A stretch of DNA of 64,000 nucleotides from JASHVB01 sp035523995. Lineage in GTDB: Bacteria; Pseudomonadota; Alphaproteobacteria; Acetobacterales; Acetobacteraceae. A program made the translations under genes and the position numbers. A model generated the notes under the pieces. That model saw only the letters and a program-made list of their open reading frames with translations, was not told the DNA's origin and ran no database searches. The stretch is taken from assembly GCA_035523995.1 (NCBI GenBank), contig DATKPQ010000107.1, positions 1-64,000 on the forward strand, written 5' to 3'. This document shows, one piece after another, positions 17,449-26,286 of this stretch. Numbering within the stretch: the first letter of the stretch is position 1; every line of letters begins with the position of its first letter.

Positions 17449-18957
17449 ATGGCTGAACTGACCTCGGCGTCACATCCGGCTATCCTGGAATTGCATGGAA
17501 TCAGCAAAACCTTTCACGGTGTGAAAGTACTGGATCAGGTCGGTCTCAGGGTTCTCCCCGGCGAGGTGATGGCGCTTCTGGGAGAGAACGGTGCCGGCAA
17601 GTCGACGCTCATGAAGATTGTGAGCGGCATCACCGAGGCTGACCCGGGGGGCACGATCAGACTGGGCGGAACCGAAGTGCGCTTCACCAATCCCCGCCAG
17701 TCGGTCGCAGCCGGCATTTCCATGATTCATCAAGATCTGAATCTCCTGCCCGGCATGACCGTGGCCGAGAACCTGTTTCTCGGCCGCGAGCCATTGAACA
17801 AGTTTGGGATGATAGATTGGCCATCGCTTGACGCGGCGGCGCGCAAGCTGCTTGCCGTCGTGCACCAGGCGATCGACCCGCGTATCCCTGTCCACCGTCT
17901 GGGCGTCGGACAGCAGCAGATGGTCGAGATTGCTCGCGCCCTGTCGTTGAACGCCAGTCTGATCATCATGGACGAGCCTACCGATTCGCTGACCGACGTC
18001 GAAACAGAAATCCTGTTCGACGCCATCCGTCAGCTTCGAAGCCAGGGCAAAGGCATCATCTACATCTCGCACCGGCTGGGCGAGATCTTCAAAATCTGCG
18101 ACTCCGTGACCGTGCTGCGCAACGGTCAGACGGTCGCCGCCGAACCCGTCGCTGGCCTCGACGAGGCGACGCTGATCCGCCAAATGGTTGGCCGTGAGAT
18201 CACCGATCAATACCCGCATACACCTGCCGTCGAAGGGCCGGTTCGACTGCGTGTCGATCACCTCTCGGCACCGGGGGTCGAGGATATCTCGTTCGATGTG
18301 CACAAGGGCGAAGTCGTTGGCTTAGCCGGCCTGATGGGCGCAGGTACCCCTGAGCTCGGCAGGACTTTGTACGGCGCGCTCGCCGCCCGGTCAGGGTCGA
18401 TCGAAGTCGATGGAGAGAGATTATCGTTGCGCACGCCAGCAGCGGGCGTGCACGCCGGAATCGCCTATGTCCCGGAGGATCGCAAATCTGAAGGCCTGAT
18501 CCAGATGCATTCTGTACTGAGAAACATGACGCTGACCGGACTGGCGCGTTTCGCTTGGCTGCTCGGATTTATCGTGCATCACCGCGAAAGCGAGACCGTG
18601 GATCACTACATCAAGGCGTTCAGTATCCGAACTTCAGGTCCCGACGCGTTGGTTGCGACCCTGAGCGGCGGCAATCAGCAAAAGGTAGCGCTGGCAAAGG
18701 CACTGATCACCAAGCCGAGGATACTCATCCTGGATGAGCCGACACGGGGCGTCGATGTTGGCGTTCGGCGCGAAATATACAGCCTGATCAGCGACCTCAA
18801 GGCCGAAGGCCTCGCAATTCTGTTCATTTCATCAGACCTGCGCGAATTGCTTGGCATAGCAGACCGGATCCTTGTGCTTTCACGCGGCCGCCTGTCCGGG
18901 GTCTTCGATCGAGGCGAGGCGACCCAGGACGCAATCATGCAGCGTGCGGTGGCTTAG
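17449..18957 (+). CDS. rbsA: Ribose ABC transporter ATPase (two ABC domains)
   Basis: A 502-residue tandem ATPase of the RbsA/MglA/XylG class. The first domain has Walker A GENGAGKST and Walker B LIIMDEPTDS. The second has the usual relaxed nucleotide loop (GLMGAGTPELG), LSGGNQQ and ILILDEPTRG. It powers sugar import through RbsC. Ribose is inferred from the very close resemblance of the adjacent binding protein to E. coli RbsB and from the ribokinase in the operon. It is the first gene of the operon; its stop is 13 bp before rbsC. Confidence 0.92.
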   Translation: MAELTSASHPAILELHGISKTFHGVKVLDQVGLRVLPGEVMALLGENGAGKSTLMKIVSGITEADPGGTIRLGGTEVRFTNPRQSVAAGISMIHQDLNLLPGMTVAENLFLGREPLNKFGMIDWPSLDAAARKLLAVVHQAIDPRIPVHRLGVGQQQMVEIARALSLNASLIIMDEPTDSLTDVETEILFDAIRQLRSQGKGIIYISHRLGEIFKICDSVTVLRNGQTVAAEPVAGLDEATLIRQMVGREITDQYPHTPAVEGPVRLRVDHLSAPGVEDISFDVHKGEVVGLAGLMGAGTPELGRTLYGALAARSGSIEVDGERLSLRTPAAGVHAGIAYVPEDRKSEGLIQMHSVLRNMTLTGLARFAWLLGFIVHHRESETVDHYIKAFSIRTSGPDALVATLSGGNQQKVALAKALITKPRILILDEPTRGVDVGVRREIYSLISDLKAEGLAILFISSDLRELLGIADRILVLSRGRLSGVFDRGEATQDAIMQRAVA

Positions 18958-18970
18958 GAGATCCTGGCAC

Positions 18971-19915
18971 ATGCAATCACTACTTCGCCTGCTCGCAAAA
19001 AACAAATCCCTGATCGGATTGATCGTCCTGGTCGCAGCCATCTCACTGGCCAGCCCGAATTTCCTCGATGTTGGGAATCTTCTCAATGTACTGCGTCAGA
19101 CTTCGATCAACGCGGTCATTGCGATGGGCATGACGTTCGTCATTCTCACTGCCGGAATTGATCTCTCGGTCGGTTCACTGCTTGCACTGTGCGGTGCGTT
19201 CGCAGCGAGCCTGATCGCTGCCGGACACGGACTCGCCACCACCATACCGATTGTTCTCCTGGGCGGGATCGCGCTGGGAAGCCTGTCCGGGCTGGTGATC
19301 ACCTATGGCGCCGTGCAACCGTTCATCGCCACACTGGTCAGCATGACCATTTTACGCGGCGTTGTACTTGTATACAGCGGCGGCAGACCGATCGACGCAA
19401 GCAGTGCCGCCGCTTCCGACGCCTTCGGGTCGCTCGGCGAAGGATATGTGATCGGCATACCGGTTCCGGTCGTCGTCGCCGCAATTGCCTTCGCCGGATG
19501 TTGGGTGGTTCTCACCCAAACCCGCTTTGGTCGCTACGTCTATGCCATCGGCGGCAATGAGAGCGTCGCGCGGCTTTCGGGTGTCAACGTCACATTGATC
19601 ACGATCAGCGTGTATGCGGTGTCTGGCCTGCTGTCCGCCGTTGCCGGAATCATCCTGACCGCGCGCCTTGAAAGTGCGCAGCCGACCGCCGGGGCGGGCT
19701 ACGAACTCGATGCCATCGCCGCCGTTGTCGTCGGCGGCACGAGCCTCGCGGGAGGGATCGGCAGCATGTCAGGCACATTGCTCGGCGCGCTCATCATTGG
19801 TGTGCTGAATAATGCGCTCAATCTGCTGGACGTATCGTCCTATTATCAGGCGATCGCAAAAGGATCGGTAATTTTACTTGCCGTGCTGGTTGATCGACGC
19901 GGCAAGGCCGCGTAA
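18971..19915 (+). CDS. rbsC: Ribose ABC transporter permease
   Basis: A 314-residue inner-membrane permease of the BPD_transp_2 family with eight to ten hydrophobic segments. Conserved stretches are GMTFVILTAGIDLSVGS, GNESVARLSGVNV and AVVVGGTSLAGGIGS. The start ATG at 18971 has AGGAG ten bases upstream, immediately after the rbsA stop. It forms the channel for the sugar delivered by RbsB. Confidence 0.93.
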   Translation: MQSLLRLLAKNKSLIGLIVLVAAISLASPNFLDVGNLLNVLRQTSINAVIAMGMTFVILTAGIDLSVGSLLALCGAFAASLIAAGHGLATTIPIVLLGGIALGSLSGLVITYGAVQPFIATLVSMTILRGVVLVYSGGRPIDASSAAASDAFGSLGEGYVIGIPVPVVVAAIAFAGCWVVLTQTRFGRYVYAIGGNESVARLSGVNVTLITISVYAVSGLLSAVAGIILTARLESAQPTAGAGYELDAIAAVVVGGTSLAGGIGSMSGTLLGALIIGVLNNALNLLDVSSYYQAIAKGSVILLAVLVDRRGKAA

Positions 19916-19972
19916 CGGTCGATGCACACTTCGCGCTCAGGGAAGCACAGCTTTCTACAAAGGAGAATCCCC

Positions 19973-20899
19973 GTGACCCGACGACTAATTTCCTTGGTGA
20001 TCATTGCCGTACTGTTCTGCGGTGCGGCAGGCGCGGCCATGGCGGCAGATAAGATTGCCCTTGTCGTGTCAACGCTCGACAATCCGTTCTTCGTTACCCT
20101 GGCCAATGGCGCCAAGGCGAAGGCCAAGGCGCTGGGATATGACCTTGTCGTCGTCGACAGCCAGAATGATCCGGCCACAGAATTGTCTAACGTTGAGGAT
20201 GTCGTGAATCAGAACGTCAAAGTCCTGTTGCTCAATCCAGTAGATTCCGACGCCGCAAGGGCAGCGGTTCGTACGGCAAACCTCGGCAGGGTACCCGTGA
20301 TTACGCTCGATCGGGACGCCAAGGGGGCAAAAGTCATCTGCCATATCGCGTCCGACAATGTACGCGGCGGCGAGCTCGCCGGCGAGTTGATCATTAAGAA
20401 GCTTGGCGGTCATGGCAACGTCGCTGAGCTCGAAGGCCAGCCAGGAACCGACGCGGCGCGCGATCGCAGCAAGGGGTTCCGCGACGCGATAGCCGGGGCG
20501 CCCGGGATCAAGCTTGTGGCCAGTCAGCCCGCGAATTTCGATCGTACCCAAGGCCTGAACGTCATGGAAAACATGCTTCAGGCGCACCCCGACATCGACG
20601 CCGTCTTTGCCGCCAACGACGAGATGGCTTTGGGTGCGGTCAAGGCCATCCAGTCTTCCAACCGCAAGATTGTCGTGGTCGGGTTCGACGGAACCAGAGA
20701 TGGTATCGCGGCTGTCAAGAATGGATCCATGTACGCGACCGTTGCTCAGCAGCCAGCACTTATTGGCAGCCTCGGGGTGGAAGAGGCGAGCAATGTAATA
20801 AACCGGCACCAGGTTCCGGCCAGCGTCCCCGTTCCATTGAAAGTGATTACCAACGGGGCGCCGGCAGGGCATGATGCCCAGCAAACGTCGACACGTTAG
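19973..20899 (+). CDS. rbsB: D-ribose-binding periplasmic protein
   Basis: 308 residues with a signal peptide ending near AAMA. The mature part, from DKIALVVSTLDNPFF, closely follows E. coli RbsB. Matching stretches include VITLDRDA, HIASDNVRGGELAG, QPANFDRTQGLNVMEN and NDEMALGA, which contain ribose-contacting residues, so ribose specificity is likely. The start is the GTG at 19973, with AAAGGAG seven bases before it; an ATG 51 bp earlier lacks a ribosome site and would spoil the signal peptide. Confidence 0.94.
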   Translation: MTRRLISLVIIAVLFCGAAGAAMAADKIALVVSTLDNPFFVTLANGAKAKAKALGYDLVVVDSQNDPATELSNVEDVVNQNVKVLLLNPVDSDAARAAVRTANLGRVPVITLDRDAKGAKVICHIASDNVRGGELAGELIIKKLGGHGNVAELEGQPGTDAARDRSKGFRDAIAGAPGIKLVASQPANFDRTQGLNVMENMLQAHPDIDAVFAANDEMALGAVKAIQSSNRKIVVVGFDGTRDGIAAVKNGSMYATVAQQPALIGSLGVEEASNVINRHQVPASVPVPLKVITNGAPAGHDAQQTSTR

Positions 20900-20974
20900 C
20901 CTGCCGTTTGCGGGGAATGCGAAGCACGCCATCTCTCAATACGAGAGCAAGACTGATAAGGTGGAGGTACGTCC

Positions 20975-22483
20975 ATGGCTGACCGATCGCCGCGGTACAT
21001 TGCGATGTTTGGGCGCGCCAACATCGATGTATCCGGGTTGTGCCACCGTTTTGTAAAGCCCGGAAACACAGTGCATCTGGTGCGTATGGTGCGCAGGTTG
21101 ACCAGGGCCACACTGACAGGCATCGGCGCCCTTGCTGTCGCGGCGATGCTGCTGGCCAGGCCCGCCCTTGCACAGGATGCCACCAGCCCCGGCGTCGCGC
21201 CGGACCTTGAGGCATCAACCCCGAAAATCCCGCCCCCGCAACCGACAGCAGACAACCACCTGTTCGGCGACTGGGACGGCCTGCGCAGCTATCTCAACAA
21301 CCTCGGCATAGATTTCAACCTCGACTACGTGACCGAGACCGCAGGCAATGTCACTGGCGGATTGCGGAAGGGGGTCGACTACGCCGACCAGTTCGGTTTT
21401 CAGCTCGACATCGATTGGGACAAGTTAGCCGGAATCACCGGCTTCTCGACCCACCTGAACATCGTCCACCGCGACGGCCGCAACCTCAGCAGCGATTACA
21501 TCGGCGACAACGTGATCCAGGCGCAGGAAATCTATGGTGCCGGGTTCGGCACGGCGCTGCGCGACGTATGGCTCTACGGGGAAGAAAAAACACCGGACAA
21601 TCGCCTGGACTTCGTGTTTGGCCGCGTCTTTCCCGGCATGGATTTCGCCGCATCGCCGCTCTACTGCAATTTCATGACGCTGACGATCTGCGGTCACCCG
21701 CGCGCGCTGACCCAGGAGCAGGGTTTCATCGACTGGCCGCTGAGCACCTGGGGCGGCCGGCTCAAGGCACTTCCAACAAAGGAAACCTACGTGATGGTCG
21801 GCGTCTACGCGTCGGAGCCGTTCCCCGCGGGCGGGCCGACGGGTTGGGACTGGTCCACCAACGTTGTCACCGGAGCTTACTACGCCGTCGAAATCGGATG
21901 GCAGCCGGTGTTCGGCGCCTCGCAGCTTTCCGGCGACTACAAGATCGGTTTCGCTTACGACACCAGCGCCTTTCCCAACAACCTGGTGGACAGCAACGGT
22001 CAACCGTTCGTCCTGTCGGGGCTGCCGCCGCGTATGCAACACGGACGCGGGCAGTTCTGGGCCACCTTTGACCAGATGCTGCTGCGCACCGGGCCGGGAC
22101 CAAACCAAGGTCTGACCGTGCTCGCCGCCTATGCGTACGACGACGCCGACAACTCGCTTTATCAGCACTTCATCTGGGCGGGCCTGCTGTATTCCGGCTT
22201 CTGGCGCGACCGCCCGCACGATCAGATCGGCATCGGCATCACATACTATAAGATCGCGCCGAGTCTGACGCAGACCGAGACGTTGGAGCAGGAGTTCGAC
22301 CTTGCGCCGACCTATGCTTACGGCGTACAGACACACGCGACGGTTTTCGAGCTCAACTACCAGCTTCCGGTCTATCGCGGCGTGACGCTGCAGCCGGAAA
22401 TGGAATATTTCCTGCGCCCCGGCGGCGTCTCCAGGGTGCCAAGCGCATTCGTGCTCGGATTGAAGACGCATGTGGTGTTCTGA
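20975..22483 (+). CDS. OprB-family carbohydrate porin
   Basis: 502 residues. An outer-membrane beta-barrel of the carbohydrate-selective porin OprB family: HLFGDWDGLRSYLNNLGIDF at the mature N-terminus, LDFVFGRVFPGMDF in the middle, and C-terminal LGLKTHVVF ending in Phe. It should let sugar through the outer membrane to RbsB. Oddity: the best ribosome site (GGTGGAGG) serves the ATG at 20975, which puts 37 residues before a normal signal peptide (MVRRLTRATLTG...ARPALA). A start at 21086 would give a standard signal but has a poor site. Two bases separate it from rbsK. Confidence 0.9.
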   Translation: MADRSPRYIAMFGRANIDVSGLCHRFVKPGNTVHLVRMVRRLTRATLTGIGALAVAAMLLARPALAQDATSPGVAPDLEASTPKIPPPQPTADNHLFGDWDGLRSYLNNLGIDFNLDYVTETAGNVTGGLRKGVDYADQFGFQLDIDWDKLAGITGFSTHLNIVHRDGRNLSSDYIGDNVIQAQEIYGAGFGTALRDVWLYGEEKTPDNRLDFVFGRVFPGMDFAASPLYCNFMTLTICGHPRALTQEQGFIDWPLSTWGGRLKALPTKETYVMVGVYASEPFPAGGPTGWDWSTNVVTGAYYAVEIGWQPVFGASQLSGDYKIGFAYDTSAFPNNLVDSNGQPFVLSGLPPRMQHGRGQFWATFDQMLLRTGPGPNQGLTVLAAYAYDDADNSLYQHFIWAGLLYSGFWRDRPHDQIGIGITYYKIAPSLTQTETLEQEFDLAPTYAYGVQTHATVFELNYQLPVYRGVTLQPEMEYFLRPGGVSRVPSAFVLGLKTHVVF

Positions 22484-22485
22484 CC

Positions 22486-23421
22486 ATGGCGCGCATCGCA
22501 GTCGTCGGCAGCAGCAACATCGATCTCGTCACCTACATCACGCGTATGCCGGCGCGCGGTGAGACGCTCGAGGCCCCGCGGTTCGAGACGGGGCCGGGCG
22601 GCAAGGGCGCCAACCAGGCGGTGGCGGCCGCGCGGCTCGGCAGCGACGTGCTGATGATCGGTAAGGTCGGCGACGACGTTTTCGGTCGCGATCTGCTGGC
22701 AAACTTCAAGAAGCAAGGAGTCGACACGCGCCATGTCGGCGTCGTTGCAGGCGTCTCCAGCGGCATCGCGACGATCCTGGTTGAGCAATCCGGCGAGAAT
22801 TCGATCCTGATCGTCAAGGGCGCCAACAACCACGTGCTGCCGCCGCACATCAATGCGGCGGCAGCGGACCTGCTGAGCTGCGACCTGATCCTGCTGCAGC
22901 TCGAAGTTCCGCTGGAGACGATCTATCACACCGTGGCGCTGGCGACGCGGCACGGCCGCCGTGTGATCCTCAATCCCGCGCCGGCCACGCACGATCTCGA
23001 CCTCGCGAAGCTGCAGGATGTTGCCTTCTTCGCGCCCAATCGCGGCGAGCTTTCGCTATTGGCCGGGATGCCGACAGACTCGCTCGCCGGGATCGAGGCG
23101 GCATCGCAGAAGCTGCAGGACGGCGGCATCCGTGCGGTGATCACAACGCTTGGGGATGACGGCGCATTGCTGGTAGCGCCGGACGGCGTCACACATATCC
23201 CAAGCGTGCCGGTCGCAGCCGTGGACACGACGGGCGCAGGCGATGCGTTCATTGGCAGCTTCGCGCATTTCCTCGCCGGCGGGGCCGACGTGAAGCAGGC
23301 GCTGCACTGGGCGGTGCGCTACGCCGCGCACTCGGTCACCGCGCGTGGCGCGCAGAGATCATACGGCGACATGGCGGCGTTTCGGGCGTTCTGCGCGACT
23401 GTACCGGGAGGAGTGCCATGA
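22486..23421 (+). CDS. rbsK: Ribokinase
   Basis: A 311-residue PfkB-family kinase that phosphorylates ribose to ribose 5-phosphate. It has the N-terminal GSSNIDLV, the GPGGKGANQAVAAARLG substrate motif and the C-terminal DTTGAGDAFIGSFA with the catalytic Asp. It starts two bases after the porin stop and closes the operon; its product feeds the neighbouring prs. No rbsD or LacI-type rbsR is present here. Confidence 0.95.
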   Translation: MARIAVVGSSNIDLVTYITRMPARGETLEAPRFETGPGGKGANQAVAAARLGSDVLMIGKVGDDVFGRDLLANFKKQGVDTRHVGVVAGVSSGIATILVEQSGENSILIVKGANNHVLPPHINAAAADLLSCDLILLQLEVPLETIYHTVALATRHGRRVILNPAPATHDLDLAKLQDVAFFAPNRGELSLLAGMPTDSLAGIEAASQKLQDGGIRAVITTLGDDGALLVAPDGVTHIPSVPVAAVDTTGAGDAFIGSFAHFLAGGADVKQALHWAVRYAAHSVTARGAQRSYGDMAAFRAFCATVPGGVP

Positions 23422-23423
23422 TG

Positions 23424-23512
23424 CCGTTCGGTTCGTTGACGTTGCTGGCGGCATCAGGTCCGTGACCGGCGCGGCCATCGGCATTGGCGTGGCCATCGCC
23501 CGTGGCTTTTAG
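23424..23512 (+). pseudogene. Short-chain dehydrogenase N-terminal remnant
   Basis: Directly after rbsK one frame reads ...RFVDVAGGIRSVTGAAIGIGV, then AIARGF and a stop. TGAAIGIG is the cofactor motif TGxxxGIG of short-chain dehydrogenases, followed by the expected helix. Only about 29 codons remain and nothing like the rest of the enzyme follows. An ATG with GGGAGGAG ahead of it overlaps the rbsK stop but is in a different frame. I read it as a decayed or truncated former operon member. Confidence 0.45.
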
Positions 23513-23561
23513 TGCCGTTGATTCCTGGACCGAGTTTTGGAGTGGCTCGTTGTCCCTCCCC

Positions 23562-23822
23562 TCACGGCTCCGTACCTAGGTTGATTGCCTCAGGTTCCTG
23601 GTCCCAATCGGTTGGTTGGGTCCCACGTGCGCCGGCGGTGATCCGCGGATACGCGTGATCCCCATTCCCTGGCTGGTGGCTGGTGCGTATCTCGTCAAAC
23701 CCTTGGAGGCCGGTCCGGCTCGAAGCGATCTGCATGCTGGGCCCGACCGGTGCGGGTTTGGCTATCGCCGTCCCGACGCTCAGGATCATGATCGTCACGG
23801 CAATGGGATAAATTTTCCACAT
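23562..23822 (-). CDS. Small secreted hypothetical protein
   Basis: 86 residues, not recognised. It begins MWKIYPIAVTIMILSVGTAIAK, a convincing Sec signal with cleavage near AIA, and the mature part is a hydrophilic stretch of about 64 residues (PVGPSMQIASSRTGLQGFDE...). It has no cysteines. AAAAGGAACC precedes the ATG. It is less GC-rich than neighbours. It is transcribed divergently from the monooxygenase at 24120, and the gap between holds two palindromes. The signal peptide and ribosome site are the main support. Confidence 0.55.
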   Translation of the reverse strand: MWKIYPIAVTIMILSVGTAIAKPAPVGPSMQIASSRTGLQGFDEIRTSHQPGNGDHAYPRITAGARGTQPTDWDQEPEAINLGTEP

Positions 23823-23901
23823 GGTTCCTTTTCCTGCGTTCGATTGCCGACATGCCACCTGTCCGGTGCCGCGCACGTCCAGGTATCTGCCGGGAGTGAA
23901 A

Positions 23902-23920
23902 TATGCTGCGACGCAGCATA
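23902..23920. promoter_or_regulatory. 19-bp perfect palindrome, possible operator
   Basis: TATGCTGCG-A-CGCAGCATA is a perfect palindrome about a central A, 80 bp upstream of the small secreted protein and 200 bp upstream of the divergent monooxygenase. It has the shape of a dimeric repressor site. No matching regulator gene lies next to it. Confidence 0.45.
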
Positions 23921-23930
23921 ACATAATGAA

Positions 23931-23956
23931 CCATGCGCATATGCGTTTGCGCATGG
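23931..23956. promoter_or_regulatory. Inverted repeat CCATGCGCA / TGCGCATGG
   Basis: Nine-base arms separated by eight bases, ten bases from the neighbouring 19-bp palindrome. Together they occupy the centre of the divergent intergenic region, which suggests operator sites. There is no direct evidence for the binding protein. Confidence 0.4.
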
Positions 23957-24029
23957 TGAATGGACCCGGCGCTGGGTTGCCCCACGTTGCCGGACGGAAG
24001 GGGAATCCATCGCGCGGGGCCGCTGGACT

Positions 24030-24112
24030 GAGGGTGTTGCGTGCCGACCCGTTCCCACTCACCCTCCGTCGATCCGCTTCGCGGCTCGGCCCCGCCAAAG
24101 GCGGGAGAGGGA
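24030..24112. repeat. Dispersed repeat family B, copy at 24.1 kb
   Basis: Reads GACCCGTTCCCACTCACCCTC, then CGGCTCGGCCCCGCC and GGCGGGAGAGGGAG. It is the reverse orientation of the copy at 29.2 kb. Its right end supplies GGGAG, six bases before the start codon of the monooxygenase, so the repeat appears to provide the ribosome-binding site. Confidence 0.6.
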
Positions 24113-24119
24113 GATATTG

Positions 24120-25475
24120 ATGCGCCAGATGACCCTTGTCGGCTTCCTGCAGGCCCAGAACTGCACCAATTTCGTGGGGTCCTGGCGCCATCCCGAAGCC
24201 GCGCCGGATTTCATGTCCGCCGAATATTACCGCCGCGTCGGCCGCGCGCTGGAAGCCGGCAAATTCCACCTCGGCTTCTTCGACGACCGCCTGGCCATGC
24301 CGGACCGTTACGGTGGCGACCACGCCCACACCGTCGCTAACGGCATCCGCTGCGTGAAGATGGATCCGCTGACGATCCTCACCGTGATGGGCATGGCGAC
24401 CGAAAAACTGGGGCTGGGCTCCACCTACACCACCACCTATTACGAACCCTTCCACGTCGCCCGCGTGTTCGCCACGCTCGATTTGATGACCAACGGCCGC
24501 GCCGCCTGGAACGTCGTCACGTCAATGAACGACGGCGAAGCCCTGAACATGGGCCAGGCCTCGCACGACGAGCATGACCGCCGCTACGACCGCGCCGACG
24601 AGTTCATGGAAGTCGTGCTCGGCCACTGGGACTCCTGGGACGACGACGCCATCGTCTGCGACAAGCAGAGCGGCTTGTTCGCCCATCCCGACAAGGTGCG
24701 GCGTCTGGATTACCAGGGCGATTTCTTCCGCTCGCGCGGGCCGTTCACCGTGCCGCGCTCGGCGCAGGGCCATCCCGTGATCATCCAGGCCGGCCAGAGC
24801 GGACGTGGCCGCCGGTTCGCCGCGCGCTGGGCTGAACTCGTGTTCGTAAACTACCACAACCTCGCTTCCGCGAAGGAAGACTACGTCGCCTTCAAGACCC
24901 AGATCGCCGAATCCGGCCGCGACCCGGAGAAGGTGCATGTCGCCGCCGGCACCTACTATGTCGTCGCCGAAACGCGCGCCGAAGCGGAGGACAAGGTCGC
25001 CCTGATCGACAAGCTGCCCAAGGAAATCGACCAGCTTTCGCTGCTGTGCGAAGTGCTGAACGTCGACCTGTCGAAAAAGCCGATCGACGAACCCTGGACC
25101 GAGGAAGAGATTCAAACCTGGACCGGCGCACAAGGCCTGCGCGACCGCATCTATCGCGTACTCGGCAAGCGCAACCCGACAACGCGCGATTTCATGGAGG
25201 TGTCGCATCGTGGCACGTTCCGCGATCATCCGCGTTTCATCGGCAGTCCAAAGGACGTGGTGGACGGCATGGAGGAATGGTTCTCCGGCCGCGCCTGCGA
25301 CGGATTCGTGGTCGCCGCATCGCACGTGCCCGGCACCTATGAGGATTTTGCCCGCCTGATCACACCGGAACTGCAACGGCGTGACCTGCTGCACAAGGAC
25401 TACGCCGGCGCGACACTTCGAGAGAATCTGGGCATCGACCGCCCGGCAATCGGCGATTGGCGGCTGGCAAGGTAA
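24120..25475 (+). CDS. LLM flavin-dependent monooxygenase (NtaA/SnaA/DszA type)
   Basis: A 451-residue member of the larger LLM branch that oxidises nitrilotriacetate, dibenzothiophene sulfone, dimethyl sulfide and similar compounds with reduced FMN from a separate reductase. Features: FHLGFFDDRLAM, GLGSTYTTTYYEPFHVAR, NVVTSMNDGEALNMG, and HPVIIQAGQSGRGRRFAARWAE with FVNYHNLASAK. The start ATG at 24120 follows GGGAGAGGGAG within a family B repeat. Substrate unknown; no flavin reductase lies beside it. Confidence 0.88.
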   Translation: MRQMTLVGFLQAQNCTNFVGSWRHPEAAPDFMSAEYYRRVGRALEAGKFHLGFFDDRLAMPDRYGGDHAHTVANGIRCVKMDPLTILTVMGMATEKLGLGSTYTTTYYEPFHVARVFATLDLMTNGRAAWNVVTSMNDGEALNMGQASHDEHDRRYDRADEFMEVVLGHWDSWDDDAIVCDKQSGLFAHPDKVRRLDYQGDFFRSRGPFTVPRSAQGHPVIIQAGQSGRGRRFAARWAELVFVNYHNLASAKEDYVAFKTQIAESGRDPEKVHVAAGTYYVVAETRAEAEDKVALIDKLPKEIDQLSLLCEVLNVDLSKKPIDEPWTEEEIQTWTGAQGLRDRIYRVLGKRNPTTRDFMEVSHRGTFRDHPRFIGSPKDVVDGMEEWFSGRACDGFVVAASHVPGTYEDFARLITPELQRRDLLHKDYAGATLRENLGIDRPAIGDWRLAR

Positions 25476-25491
25476 TTTCGCGGCCCGCCGC

Positions 25492-25570
25492 CATTGCGAG
25501 CCATGCGAGGCAATCTCCACCAGGCCAACGTGCGATCGTCCATCGGGGATTGCTTCGCTTCGCTGACAAG
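25492..25570. repeat. Dispersed repeat family A, copy at 25.5 kb
   Basis: CATTGCGAGCCATGCGAGGCAATCTCC and, after a short spacer, GGGGATTGCTTCGCTTCGCTGAC, an inverted pair like the copies at 0.8, 26.3 and 32.7 kb. It lies between the monooxygenase and a secreted hypothetical. Confidence 0.75.
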
Positions 25571-25640
25571 AAGCCAGGTCTCCTCCGAATCCTCGGGGAT
25601 AATGCGTCAGTGTCGGATCGGCGTTGAGGGACGCAAACGG

Positions 25641-26255
25641 ATGTCTCGTCTTCTCGCGCCTGCGCTTTTGATCGGCCTCGCACTGGCAGGGCCGTCCCGC
25701 TGCCCGACAGCGTCGGCCGCAGCAGCGATAACCAGGTTTTCCTGCCAAGGTGCCATACTGGGATTTCGCAAACTCGGCAACCAGCGACTGGCATCCTACC
25801 AGGACGGGCACGGACACCGCATCGAAATCTGGTGCACAAGGCGCATCTTTGACTCGCAGTTCGACCTGCGCATCGCTCTGGAGCAATCATCGCACGATAG
25901 CGATGGCCCCCACGACCCGCCCGCGCCAGAGCGATTAGCAACCGTCGGAGGCTGCTTTTTCGACAACGGCGAAAACGACGGCCCGATCATCGTCCGTGGT
26001 CCAAGCGGTGCCTATGCGCGGGTCGACTGGATCACCGAGACACCAAGCCACCGCAGGAAATATCATTTCAGCTACGACTTCACGACCAAATTGCTCACGG
26101 TCACCGCAATGGTCCAGGGTTGCGCTCCGGTGTCGAAGATCGTCGCACCGCAGGCCAGCTACCAGAAACTGGCCGCCCTGCTGCCCCATCCAGAGACCCA
26201 GGCCTGCGCCGCCAGCTACCTGGGAAACTTCAACCCGTCAGCACCAGGCCCCTAA
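25641..26255 (+). CDS. Secreted hypothetical protein
   Basis: 204 residues, not recognised. It begins MSRLLAPALLIGLALAGP, a Sec-type signal ending around ASA. The mature part starts with AITRFSCQGAILGFRKLG and has scattered cysteines (IWCTRR, GGCFFDNGENDG, QGCAP, QACA) that could form periplasmic disulfides. GAGGGACG lies about ten bases before the ATG; an upstream extension would run through repeat DNA and is rejected. The real-looking Cys spacing and signal are the support. Confidence 0.55.
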   Translation: MSRLLAPALLIGLALAGPSRCPTASAAAAITRFSCQGAILGFRKLGNQRLASYQDGHGHRIEIWCTRRIFDSQFDLRIALEQSSHDSDGPHDPPAPERLATVGGCFFDNGENDGPIIVRGPSGAYARVDWITETPSHRRKYHFSYDFTTKLLTVTAMVQGCAPVSKIVAPQASYQKLAALLPHPETQACAASYLGNFNPSAPGP

Positions 26256-26286
26256 TGTTCCGACTCTGACGGATCGCGCCCGCTGT

